Notes under the pieces: generated by a model
What the model saw: the letters and a program-made list of their open reading frames with translations, nothing else
Told to the model about the DNA's origin: nothing
Database searches by the model: none
Part shown: piece by piece, positions 56,460-64,000 of the stretch
Numbering within the stretch: position 1 is the first letter of the stretch
Layout of the letters: every line of letters starts with the position of its first letter
Origin: JAKFDI01 sp044508835
GTDB taxonomy: Bacteria > Pseudomonadota > Gammaproteobacteria > Burkholderiales > Burkholderiaceae_C
DNA: 64,000 nt
Assembly (NCBI GenBank): GCA_044508835.1
Contig: JBIQHD010000015.1
Span: 39,271 to 103,270, forward strand
Direction of reading: 5' to 3'
Program-made: the position numbers and the translations under genes

Positions 56460-57938
56460 TCAGGTGGTGAACCAATGCTCCCGCGCCTTCATGATCAGTG
56501 CCTTGGCCTGCTCGTCGTCGACGCCGGTCATCTCGACCAGCTCGTCCACGGCCAGGTCGGCCAGGTCGTCGCGCGAATGGACGCCCTTCTCGGCGAGCGT
56601 GGCGATCAGCTCCGGCGTCAGGCCGTCCAGGTCGCGCAGGTTCTGCGACACGTCTTCCATTTTCTCTTCGCGGGCGATTTCCATCGTCAGCAGCACGTCC
56701 TTCGCCCGGGTGCGCAGCTCGGTGATGGCCTCCTCGTCGAGGCCCTCGATCTCGAGCATTTCCTGCATCGGCACGTAGGCCACTTCCTCGAGGCTGGAGA
56801 AGCCCTCGGAGATCAGCAGGTCGGCCACCTCGGCGTCGACGTCGAGCTTCTCGACGAAGAGCTTGCGCACCGAATCGGTCTCCTCGGCCTGCTTGGCGGA
56901 GGATTCCTCGGCGGTCATGATGTTGATGCGCCAGCCCGTCATCTCGGAGGCGAGCCGCACGTTCTGGCCGCCGCGGCCGATGGCGATGGCGAGGTTCTCC
57001 TCGTCGACCACCACGTCCATCGCGTGGCGCTCCTCGTCGACCACGATGGACTGCACGTTCGCCGGCGCCAGCGCGCCGATCACGAACTGCGCCGGGTCCT
57101 CCGACCACAGCACGATGTCCACGCGCTCTCCGGCGAGCTCGTTGGTGACGGCGTTGACGCGCGAGCCGCGCACGCCCACGCAGGTGCCGATCGGGTCGAC
57201 CCGCTTGTCGTGCGACTGCACGGCGATCTTGGCGCGCGAACCGGGGTCGCGCGCGCAGCTCTTGATCTCGAGCAGGCCTTGCTCGATCTCGGGCACTTCC
57301 TGGGCGAAGAGCTCGACCATGAAGCCGGGCGCGCTGCGCGACAGCAGGATCTGCGGGCCGCGCAGCGTCGGGTCGACCTCGGCGATGAAGGCGCGCACGC
57401 GGTCGCCGGTGCGCAGGTTCTCCTTCGGGATCATCTCGCTGCGGCGCAGGCGGCCCTCGATGCGGCCGGACTCGACGATGATGTCGCCCTTGTCGAGGCG
57501 CTTGACGGTGCCCACGAAGATCTTCTCGCCGCGCGAGAGGAAGTCGCTCAGCAGCTGCTCGCGCTCGGCGTCGCGGATCTTCTGCAGGATCACCTGCTTG
57601 GCGGCCTGGGCGCCGATGCGCCCGATCGAGACCGACTCCACCGGCTCCTCGATGTAGTCGCCTTCCTCGATGTCCTCGATGCGCTCGAGGGCGTCGCTCA
57701 GCAGTTCTTCGGCGTCGGGGTTCTGCAGGCCGGCGCTGTCGGGCACCACCAGCCAACGGCGGAAGGTCTCGTAGTCGCCGGTCTCGCGGTCGATCGACAC
57801 GCGCATGTCGACCTCGCCGCCGTGCAGCTTCTTCGAGGCCGAGGCGAGCGCGGCTTCCACCGCGCCGAACACCACCTCGAGATCGACGCTCTTCTCGCGC
57901 GAGATCGCATCCACCAGCATCAAGAGTTCGCGGTTCAT
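56460..57938 (-). CDS. nusA: Transcription termination/antitermination factor NusA
   Basis: 492 residues, close to the 495 of E. coli. The N-terminal polymerase-binding domain (MNRELLMLVDAISREKSVDL) is followed by S1 (IPKENLRTGDRVRAFIAEVD), two KH domains (IGTCVGVRGSRVNAVTNEL and IAIGRGGQNVRLAS) and two C-terminal acidic repeats (~365-490). It controls pausing, termination and antitermination. The start overlaps rimP by 4 bases. NusA controls its own operon in E. coli, which fits the leader terminator found upstream here. Confidence 0.97.
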   Translation of the reverse strand: MNRELLMLVDAISREKSVDLEVVFGAVEAALASASKKLHGGEVDMRVSIDRETGDYETFRRWLVVPDSAGLQNPDAEELLSDALERIEDIEEGDYIEEPVESVSIGRIGAQAAKQVILQKIRDAEREQLLSDFLSRGEKIFVGTVKRLDKGDIIVESGRIEGRLRRSEMIPKENLRTGDRVRAFIAEVDPTLRGPQILLSRSAPGFMVELFAQEVPEIEQGLLEIKSCARDPGSRAKIAVQSHDKRVDPIGTCVGVRGSRVNAVTNELAGERVDIVLWSEDPAQFVIGALAPANVQSIVVDEERHAMDVVVDEENLAIAIGRGGQNVRLASEMTGWRINIMTAEESSAKQAEETDSVRKLFVEKLDVDAEVADLLISEGFSSLEEVAYVPMQEMLEIEGLDEEAITELRTRAKDVLLTMEIAREEKMEDVSQNLRDLDGLTPELIATLAEKGVHSRDDLADLAVDELVEMTGVDDEQAKALIMKAREHWFTT

Positions 57939-58495
57939 TGTTTGGGTTCTCCGTCCACCTCTGCTTCGCGCGCCGCGGCATCGGCCGCGGGCGCCACCGG
58001 GGGCGCGAACCGGCGCCCCTTGAAATCAATCACCGGCACGAGCCGGGCTTCGCGCACTTCCTCGAATGCGAAATCGAGCGCCTTCTCGTGCAGGCCGTCC
58101 TCGAACACCAGCCGCCATCCGGCGCCCTCGCCTTCCTGCCCGTCGCGGGCCTGCAGCACGCCCTGGTACTTCTTGCGGCCCTGGAAGGGCAGCTTGAGCG
58201 TGAGGTCGATCCGCTCGCCGGCGAACCGGGCGTAGTGGGCCGCCGTCTTGAGCGGCCGGTCGAGGCCGGGGGACGACACCTCCAGCCGCTCGTAGGCGCA
58301 GCCCTCGACCTCCAGCACGTGCTGCAGCTGCCGGGTGACCTTCTCGCAGTCCTCGACAGTGACGAACGCGCCGGTCGGATCGTCCTGCAGCCGGTCGATG
58401 TAGACGCGCAGCAGCCCCCGAGCACCACGCTCGGTGTCCACCAGTTCGTAACCGAGCCCGGTCACGGTGCGTTCAATCGCGGCCTGCCAATTCAT
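57935..58495 (-). CDS. rimP: Ribosome maturation factor RimP
   Basis: 186 residues from the ATG at 58495; a TTG four codons earlier is less likely. YELVDTERGARGLLRVYIDR, ERLEVSSPGLDRPLK and the C-terminal SH3-like domain with a 20-residue Ala/Glu tail are typical. It assists 30S assembly. It is the first gene of the nusA operon and lacks a strong ribosome site; the leader contains a terminator-like hairpin 43 bases upstream of the start. Confidence 0.95.
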   Translation of the reverse strand: MNWQAAIERTVTGLGYELVDTERGARGLLRVYIDRLQDDPTGAFVTVEDCEKVTRQLQHVLEVEGCAYERLEVSSPGLDRPLKTAAHYARFAGERIDLTLKLPFQGRKKYQGVLQARDGQEGEGAGWRLVFEDGLHEKALDFAFEEVREARLVPVIDFKGRRFAPPVAPAADAAAREAEVDGEPKQ

Positions 58496-58538
58496 CGATC
58501 TGCACAAATCCAGTCAGCGTCTCGAAAGACGACCGAGC

Positions 58539-58568
58539 AAAAAAAATGGGCTGGAAAGAATCCGCCCA
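58539..58568 (-). terminator. Leader terminator (attenuator) upstream of rimP-nusA-infB
   Basis: Read on the minus strand, TGGGCGGA pairs with TCC-A-GCCCA (eight pairs, one bulged base, 5-base loop) and is followed at once by eight T (58546-58539). It lies between the candidate promoter and rimP, so polymerase must read through it to express the operon. Confidence 0.75.
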
Positions 58569-58600
58569 CACAGCATTCTCAGCTTTCTCGGAAAACGTGG

Positions 58601-58645
58601 ATTGTACTGCGAGGCGGAATTACAGGCAATACCCGTGGTTGTCAA
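58601..58645 (-). promoter_or_regulatory. Promoter candidates of the rimP-nusA operon
   Basis: On the minus strand TTGCCT (58629-58624), a 17-base spacer and TACAAT (58606-58601) make a sigma-70 pair (4/6 and 5/6). An overlapping alternative is a perfect TTGACA (58645-58640) with TGTAAT (58624-58619) at 15 bases. The first would start RNA about 35 bases before the leader hairpin. Confidence 0.6.
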
Positions 58646-58742
58646 GTACAGGGCGCCGCAGCCCTTCGCGCGCCGCCCGCCCGGGCGACCGCGCCAGTGG
58701 CGGATGCGAGAATTCCCGCTGCTTCGAAACACGGGAGACATC

Positions 58743-59528
58743 ATGGGATTTCTGGCCGGCAAGCGGTTCCTCATCACCGGCGTGCTGTCGAACCGCTCGA
58801 TCGCCTATGGCATCGCCCGCGCCTGCCACCGCGAGGGCGCGGAGCTGGCGTTCAGCTACGTGGGCGAGCGCTTCAAGGAGCGCATCGACGGCTTCGCCGC
58901 CGAATTCGGCTCCAAGCTGGTCTTCGACTGCGACGTGGGCGACGACGCGCAGATCGAGCGCACGTTCGCGCAGCTCGGCGACGTCTGGCCCGAGTTCGAC
59001 GGCTTCGTGCACGCCATCGGCTTCGCGCCGCGCGAGGCCATCGCCGGGAACTTCCTCGAGGGCCTGACGCGCGAGAACTTCCGCATCGCGCACGACATCT
59101 CGGCCTACAGCTTCCCGGCCATGGCCAAGGCCGCCGCGCCGCGGCTGCGCACCGGCGCGGCCCTGCTGACGCTCAGCTACCTGGGCGCCGTGCGCCGCGT
59201 GCCCAACTACAACACCATGGGCCTGGCCAAGGCCTCGCTCGAGGCGAGCGTGCGCTACCTGGCCGCCGCGCTGGGGCCGAAGGGCGTGCGCGTCAACGGC
59301 ATCTCCGCCGGCCCCATCAAGACGCTGGCGGCGTCCGGCATCAAGGACTTCGGCAAGATGCTCGCCGTGGTGGCCGCCAACTCCCCGCTGGGGCGCAACG
59401 TCACGATCGACGACGTCGGCAACACGGCGGCCTTCCTGCTCTCGGACCTGTCGGCCGGCATGACCTCGGAAATCGTCTACGTCGACGGCGGCTTCAGCCA
59501 CGCGATGAGCGGGGCCGACGCGGAGTGA
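58743..59528 (+). CDS. fabI: Enoyl-[acyl-carrier-protein] reductase FabI
   Basis: 261 residues from the ATG at 58743, one short of E. coli FabI. GVLSNRSIAYGIA is the NADH-binding turn. The catalytic residues fall exactly at the E. coli numbers: Tyr146 (LSYLGAV), Tyr156 (PNYNTMG) and Lys163 (LAKASLE). It performs the last reduction of fatty-acid elongation and is the target of triclosan-type inhibitors. It overlaps glk by 4 bases. Confidence 0.96.
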   Translation: MGFLAGKRFLITGVLSNRSIAYGIARACHREGAELAFSYVGERFKERIDGFAAEFGSKLVFDCDVGDDAQIERTFAQLGDVWPEFDGFVHAIGFAPREAIAGNFLEGLTRENFRIAHDISAYSFPAMAKAAAPRLRTGAALLTLSYLGAVRRVPNYNTMGLAKASLEASVRYLAAALGPKGVRVNGISAGPIKTLAASGIKDFGKMLAVVAANSPLGRNVTIDDVGNTAAFLLSDLSAGMTSEIVYVDGGFSHAMSGADAE

Positions 59529-60487
59529 GCTGGCCGCGCCTCCTCGCCGACGTCGGCGGCACCAACACCCGCTTCGCGGTGCAGCTGCGCGCGGGCGGCG
59601 CGCTCGAGCACCTGGCCGTCACGCCCTCGGCCCGGCACGGCTCGCTGCGCGAGGCCGTGCGCTGGTACCTCGACGGGCAGGGGCTGCCCCCGCCCCGCGC
59701 CGCCGCCATCGGCATCGCCAACCCGGTGACCGGCGACCAGGTGTCGATGACCAATCACGACTGGTCGTTCTCCATCTCGCAGCTGCAGGCCGCGCTCGGG
59801 CTGGAGCGCCTGCTGGTGCTGAACGACTTCGCGGTGCTGGCGCTGGCGCTGCCGAAGCTGCGCCCCGAGGACCTGCGCCAGATCGGCGGCGGCGCGGCCG
59901 CGCAGGACGCGCCGCTGGCCGTCATCGGCGCCGGCACGGGGCTCGGCATGGCGGGGCTGCTGCCGGTGCCGGCGGGGCGCTTCGCCACCGTGGCCGGCGA
60001 AGGCGGGCACGGCACGCTGGCGGCCGCCGACGAGTTCGAGGACCGGGTCGTGGCGCGGCTGCGCACGCGCTTCGGCCACGCCTCGGCCGAGCGCGCGCTC
60101 TCCGGGCCGGGGCTGGAGAACCTGCACGAGGCCTGCGCGGCCCTCGCGGGCGAGCCCACGCCGCTGCTCGCCGCCCCCGAGATCACGCGCCGCGCGCTGG
60201 CGGGCGAGGACGCGCACTGCCAGCGCGCGGTCGAGCTCTTCTTCAGCTTTCTCGGCACCGAGGCGGGCAACCTGGCGCTCACCCTGGGTGCGCGCGGCGG
60301 CGTCTACATCAGCGGCGGCGTCGCGCCCCGGCTGCTGCCGCTGATGCAGGCGTCGCCGTTTCGCCGCCGGTTCGAGGCCAAGGGGCGCTTCGCGAGCTAC
60401 CTGAGGCCCATCCCGACCTGGGTCATCGACAGCACGTTCTCGCCGGCGCTGATCGGCGCCGCCGCCGCGCTCGACCAGGCCGGCTGA
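59525..60487 (+). CDS. glk: Glucokinase (Glk family)
   Basis: 320 residues from a GTG that overlaps the fabI stop as GTGA. The phosphate motif DVGGTNTRF (9-17), MTNHDWSFS, LNDFAVLALAL and GAGTGLGMAGLLP mark the bacterial Glk family (not ROK). EGGHGTLAAADEFE carries the sugar-binding region. It phosphorylates glucose with ATP. Coupling to fabI is unusual and suggests coordination of sugar use and lipid synthesis, or chance juxtaposition. Confidence 0.93.
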   Translation: MSWPRLLADVGGTNTRFAVQLRAGGALEHLAVTPSARHGSLREAVRWYLDGQGLPPPRAAAIGIANPVTGDQVSMTNHDWSFSISQLQAALGLERLLVLNDFAVLALALPKLRPEDLRQIGGGAAAQDAPLAVIGAGTGLGMAGLLPVPAGRFATVAGEGGHGTLAAADEFEDRVVARLRTRFGHASAERALSGPGLENLHEACAALAGEPTPLLAAPEITRRALAGEDAHCQRAVELFFSFLGTEAGNLALTLGARGGVYISGGVAPRLLPLMQASPFRRRFEAKGRFASYLRPIPTWVIDSTFSPALIGAAAALDQAG

Positions 60488-60515
60488 GCCCGCGGCGGGC
60501 CCCTGTGCCGCCGCC

Positions 60516-62780
60516 CTACTGGGGCTTCACGCAGTCGACGTAGTAGCGCCGGCCCGTGCCGTCGTCGCCGTCGGACTCGACCAGGCCGTGCACGTCGGTG
60601 TCGAAGCCCGGGAAGGCGGCGTTGAACTCGCGCGTGAAGCGCAGGTAGTCGACGATCTTGCGGTTGAAGCGCTCGCCCGGGATCAGCAGCGGGATTCCCG
60701 GCGGGTACGGCGTCAGCAGCGAGGTGGTGATGCGCCCTTCCAGGTCGTCGATGCCCACGCGCTCGGTCTTGCGGTGCGCGATGTACGAATAGGCGTCGCT
60801 CGGCTTCATCGCCGGCTGCAAGTCCGACAGGTACATCTCGGTGGTGAGCCGCGCGATGTCGCCCTTGGCGTACATCTCGTGGATGCTCTGGCACAGGTCG
60901 CGCAGGCCCATGCGCTCGTAGCGCGGGTGCTTGGCGACGAACTCGGGCAGCGCACGCCACATCGGGGCGTTGCGGTCGTAGTCGTCCTTGAACTGCTGCA
61001 GCGCGGTGAGCAGCGTGTTCCAGCGGCCCTTGGTGATGCCGATGGTGAACATGATGAAGAACGAGTAGAGCCCCGTCTTCTCCACCACGATGCCGTGCTC
61101 GGCGAGGTACTTGGTGACGATGCTGGCCGGGATGCCCGTCTTGGCGAAGCGCCCCGACATGTCGAGCCCCGGCGTGATGATGGTGCTCTTGATCGGGTCG
61201 AGCATGTTGAAGCCTTCGGCCAGCCTGCCGAAGCCGTGCCACTTCTCGCCCGCCTTGAGCACCCAGTCGCCGCTCTTGCCGATGCCGTCGGACGCGAGCT
61301 TCTCGGGGCCCCAGACCTTGAACCACCAGTCGTTGCCGAACTCCTTGTCGACCTTGCGCATCGCACGGCGGAAGTCGAGCGCTTCCTGGATGCTCTCCTC
61401 CACCAGCGCCTTGCCGCCCGGCGCCTCCATCATGGCGGCGGCCACGTCGCACGACGCGATGATCGCGTACTGCGGGCTCGTCGAGGTGTGCATCAGGTAG
61501 GCCTCGTTGAAGAGGTGCCGGTCGAGCTTGCGGTCCTGCGCGTCCTGCACCAGCACCTGCGAGGCCTGGCTCAGGCCGGCCAGCAGCTTGTGCGTGGACT
61601 GCGTGGCGAACACCAGCTGGTCCTTCGGCCGCTGGCGCTTCTTGCCCATCGCGTGGTAGGCGCCGTAGAAGGGGTGGAAGGCGGCGTGCGGCAGCCAGGC
61701 CTCGTCGAAGTGCAGCGTGTCGATGTAGCCGTCGAGCGAGTGCTTGATGGTCTCGGTGTTGTAGAGCACGCCGTCGTAGGTGCTCTGCGTGAGCGTGAGG
61801 ATGCGCGGGCGCACCGTCTTCGGGTCGACGTCGGCCAGCAGCGGGTTGGCGGCGATCTTGCGGCGGATGGCCTCGGGCGAGAACTCGCTCTCGGGGATGG
61901 GGCCGATGATCCCGTAGTGGTTGCGCGTGGGCGTGAGGAACACCGGCACCGCGCCCGTCATGATGATGGCGTGCAGGATGGACTTGTGGCAGTTGCGGTC
62001 CACCACCACCACGTCGCCCGGCGCCACCGTGTGGTGCCACACCATCTTGTTGCTGGTGCTGGTGCCGTTGGTGACGAAGAAGCAGTGGTCGGCGTTGAAG
62101 ATGCGCGCCGCGTTGCGCTCGCTGGCGGCCACGGGGCCGGTGTGGTCCAGCAGCTGGCCCAGCTCGTCCACCGCGTTGCACACGTCGGCGCGCAGCATGT
62201 TCTCGCCGAAGAACTGGTGGAACATCTGCCCCACCGGCGTCTTCAGGAACGCCACGCCGCCCGAGTGGCCGGGGCAGTGCCACGAGTACGAGCCGTCCTG
62301 CGCATAGTCGACCAGCGCGCTGAAGAACGGCGGCGCCAGCCCGTCCAGGTAGCTCTTGGCCTCGCGGATGATGTGGCGCGCCTGGAACTCCGGCGTGTCC
62401 TCGAACATGTGGATGAAGCCGTGCAGCTCGCGCAGGATGTCGTTCGGGATGTGCTGCGAGGTGCGCGTCTCGCCGTAGAGGTAGATCGGGATCTCGGCGT
62501 TCTTGAAGCGGATCTCGGTGATGAACTTGCGCAGGTTCACGACCGCCACGTCGTCGCCGTCGGCCGAGACGAACTCGTTGTCGTCGATCGACAGGATGAA
62601 GGCGCTGGCGCGGCTTTGCTGCTGCGCGAACTGCGACAGGTCGCCGTAGCTCGTGGCGCCCAGCACCTCGAAGCCTTCCTTCTGGATCGCGTCGGCCAGC
62701 GCGCGTATGCCCAGGCCCGAGGTGTTCTCCGAGCGGAAATCCTCGTCGATGATCATGATCGGGAAGCGGAAACGCAGCAT
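60516..62780 (-). CDS. PLP-dependent Orn/Lys/Arg decarboxylase, biodegradative (AdiA-like)
   Basis: 754 residues from the ATG at 62780, close to AdiA (756). An N-terminal wing domain (~1-125) precedes the aminotransferase-fold core with SWHCPGHSGGVAFLKTPVG, VVVDRNCHKSILHA, DEAWLPHAAFHP and the PLP Lys398 in ATQSTHKLLAGLSQ. The C-terminal domain includes PYPPGIPLLIPGE. Overall similarity favours the arginine branch, but lysine or ornithine cannot be excluded. The reaction consumes a proton and makes a polyamine or precursor. No antiporter gene is adjacent. Confidence 0.9.
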   Translation of the reverse strand: MLRFRFPIMIIDEDFRSENTSGLGIRALADAIQKEGFEVLGATSYGDLSQFAQQQSRASAFILSIDDNEFVSADGDDVAVVNLRKFITEIRFKNAEIPIYLYGETRTSQHIPNDILRELHGFIHMFEDTPEFQARHIIREAKSYLDGLAPPFFSALVDYAQDGSYSWHCPGHSGGVAFLKTPVGQMFHQFFGENMLRADVCNAVDELGQLLDHTGPVAASERNAARIFNADHCFFVTNGTSTSNKMVWHHTVAPGDVVVVDRNCHKSILHAIIMTGAVPVFLTPTRNHYGIIGPIPESEFSPEAIRRKIAANPLLADVDPKTVRPRILTLTQSTYDGVLYNTETIKHSLDGYIDTLHFDEAWLPHAAFHPFYGAYHAMGKKRQRPKDQLVFATQSTHKLLAGLSQASQVLVQDAQDRKLDRHLFNEAYLMHTSTSPQYAIIASCDVAAAMMEAPGGKALVEESIQEALDFRRAMRKVDKEFGNDWWFKVWGPEKLASDGIGKSGDWVLKAGEKWHGFGRLAEGFNMLDPIKSTIITPGLDMSGRFAKTGIPASIVTKYLAEHGIVVEKTGLYSFFIMFTIGITKGRWNTLLTALQQFKDDYDRNAPMWRALPEFVAKHPRYERMGLRDLCQSIHEMYAKGDIARLTTEMYLSDLQPAMKPSDAYSYIAHRKTERVGIDDLEGRITTSLLTPYPPGIPLLIPGERFNRKIVDYLRFTREFNAAFPGFDTDVHGLVESDGDDGTGRRYYVDCVKPQ

Positions 62781-62889
62781 GTGCAACCCTCGGCCGGCAC
62801 GTTGAAAAGCGCGCAGTGTAGGCGCTGGCAGCCGACCCTTCACGCCGCGTTTCGCCCCTACACTCGGCGCGCGCAAGAAGGAGGGACGC

Positions 62890-63330
62890 ATGGACATTTC
62901 CGCAGCATCGTGGTGGTGGATCGCCGCCGGCGCGATGGTGGCCGCCGAGCTCGCCACCGGCACCTTCTACCTGCTGATGCTGGCGCTGGGCATGGCCTGC
63001 GCGGCGTTCGCGGCGCACCTGGGCTTCGCCGTGCCGGCGCAGGTGACCGCGGCGGCGCTGGCCGGCGGCGGCGCCACGGCGCTGTGGCACTGGCGGCGGG
63101 CCCGCCGGCCGCGCTCGGCGCCGGCGCGCGAGAACCGCGACGTGAACCTGGACATCGGCGAGCGCGTCCACGTGGCGCAATGGTCGCCGGACGGGACGGC
63201 GCGCGTCAGCTACCGCGGCGCCCTCTGGACGGTGCGCCTGCAGGAAGGCGCGGCGGCGGCACCCGGCGAGCATCTCGTCGTGGCCGTCGAAGGCAACTGG
63301 CTCGTGCTCGCGCCGCGCGCGGCCCACTGA
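62890..63330 (+). CDS. NfeD-family membrane protein
   Basis: 146 residues. Two hydrophobic segments (~7-30 and ~32-62) are followed by a soluble beta-barrel/OB-like domain (~80-142, GERVHVAQWSPDGTARVSYR). This is the short NfeD form lacking the N-terminal protease domain. GAAGGAGG lies ~6 bases before the ATG. It sits 26 bases upstream of the SPFH gene; NfeD and SPFH proteins form membrane-microdomain pairs. Confidence 0.9.
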   Translation: MDISAASWWWIAAGAMVAAELATGTFYLLMLALGMACAAFAAHLGFAVPAQVTAAALAGGGATALWHWRRARRPRSAPARENRDVNLDIGERVHVAQWSPDGTARVSYRGALWTVRLQEGAAAAPGEHLVVAVEGNWLVLAPRAAH

Positions 63331-63356
63331 TTTCATCGACTCGGGAGAACGACAGC

Positions 63357-64000
63357 ATGGGACTCGAAATCGGCCTCGTCATCGCCGTCATTGCAATCAT
63401 CTTCGTCGTGCGCACCTTCAAGATCGTGCCGCAGCAGCATGCCTGGGTGGTCGAGCGGCTGGGCAAGTACGACCGCACGCTGACGCCGGGCCTGAAGTTC
63501 GTCGTGCCCTTCATCGAGCGCGTGGCCTACAGGCACTCGCTCAAGGAGGTGCCGCTGGACGTGCCCAGCCAGATCTGCATCACCAAGGACAACACCCAGC
63601 TCCAGGTCGACGGCATCATCTACTTCCAGGTGACCGACCCGATGCGCGCGAGCTACGGCTCGAGCAACTACGTGTTCGCCATCACCCAGCTCGCGCAGAC
63701 GCTGCTGCGCTCGGTGATCGGCAAGATGGAGCTCGACAAGACCTTCGAGGAGCGCGACGCGATCAACTCGCACGTCGTCAACGCGCTCGACGAGGCCGCC
63801 GCCAACTGGGGCGTGAAGGTGCTGCGCTACGAGATCAAGGACCTCACGCCGCCGGCCGAGATCCTGCGGGCGATGCAGGCCCAGATCACCGCCGAGCGCG
63901 AGAAGCGCGCGCTGATCGCCGCCTCCGAGGGCCGCAAGCAGGAGCAGATCAACATCGCCACCGGCGAGCGCGAGGCCTTCATCGCCCGCTCCGAGGGCGA
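63357..64000 (+). CDS. SPFH/stomatin-like protein (paraslipin, QmcA type), 3' end outside window
   Basis: The ATG at 63357 opens a frame that runs past the window end; 214 codons are visible. One N-terminal membrane helix (EIGLVIAVIAIIFVVRTF) is followed by VPQQHAWVVERLGKY and the band-7 core (SQICITKDNTQLQVDGIIYF, LAQTLLRSVIGKMELDKTF). The start of the coiled coil shows AEREKRALIAASEGRKQEQI. It forms oligomeric rings on the inner membrane and partners the NfeD protein. GGGAG lies ~9 bases upstream of the start. Confidence 0.93.
   Translation, partial: MGLEIGLVIAVIAIIFVVRTFKIVPQQHAWVVERLGKYDRTLTPGLKFVVPFIERVAYRHSLKEVPLDVPSQICITKDNTQLQVDGIIYFQVTDPMRASYGSSNYVFAITQLAQTLLRSVIGKMELDKTFEERDAINSHVVNALDEAAANWGVKVLRYEIKDLTPPAEILRAMQAQITAEREKRALIAASEGRKQEQINIATGEREAFIARSEG

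Noticed and set aside
58496..58742. metY-like initiator tRNA gene in the nusA operon leader
   Set aside because: Looked for because of the E. coli arrangement; no cloverleaf or CCA end is visible.
60488..60500. GCCCGC-G-GCGGGC palindrome after glk
   Set aside because: One-base centre cannot form a hairpin and there is no T-run; likely GC-rich chance symmetry.

Overview
The window comes from a high-GC (roughly 70% G+C by eye) Gram-negative chromosome. The rimP-nusA-infB-rbfA-truB-typA order, a FabI-type enoyl reductase, an AdiA-like decarboxylase, LivK/Dpp-type binding proteins and several acyl-CoA gene sets point to a betaproteobacterium of the Burkholderiales, most likely near Comamonadaceae. 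That placement is inference from gene content. I see no rRNA, tRNA, CRISPR array, insertion sequence or prophage. Codon use looks uniform, and nothing appears broken; only the first and last genes are cut by the window edges.

Layout. (1) 1-4270: the end of an AraC regulator, a UspA protein and a TerC/YjbE-type membrane protein, and a TctD/TctE-like two-component pair. (2) 4369-23510: a dense signalling region. It has a NarL-type response regulator with a REC-DesK-type kinase and a lone receiver. A divergent PAS/GAF histidine kinase follows, then a small sigma-28-like protein without region 2. After that comes a tightly overlapped leftward operon (cheW, cheR-TPR, cheW, MCP, cheA-REC, cheB, hybrid kinase, REC-kinase). 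A LivK-type binding protein without a transporter and a small exported protein lie upstream of that operon. (3) 23885-25555: a GlsB/YeaQ membrane protein with a strong terminator, and an MFS transporter. (4) 25552-49411: a catabolic region for an acyl-CoA-type substrate. It holds three AMP-forming ligases, three acyl-CoA dehydrogenases (two forming a likely heteromeric pair), two SDRs, a thiolase, a FadB-like bifunctional enzyme, two alpha/beta hydrolases, a Dpp/Opp-class ABC importer, a tandem double-TetR regulator and a single TetR. (5) 49428-58495: an EamA exporter and the leftward operon rimP-nusA-infB-rbfA-truB-typA, with a promoter and a leader terminator upstream. (6) 58743-64000: fabI-glk, an Orn/Lys/Arg decarboxylase, and an NfeD-SPFH (paraslipin) pair running off the end.

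How parts work together. The chemosensory operon has the composition of a Wsp-like alternative-function pathway (TPR-CheR, two CheWs, CheA with its own receiver, CheB), but the place of the diguanylate cyclase is taken by two histidine kinases. One of them shares its transmitter module with the PAS kinase across the 10 kb position. A perfect 19-bp palindrome before the sigma-like gene has a degenerate copy before the PAS kinase, so the NarL regulator, the PAS kinase and the sigma-like protein may form one circuit with the chemosensory operon. This is the best candidate for an undescribed system here. In the catabolic region, paired inverted repeats lie in the AT-richer gap between divergent SDR genes, and another lies between the FadB-like operon and its TetR neighbour. 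They suggest ligand-controlled divergent transcription.
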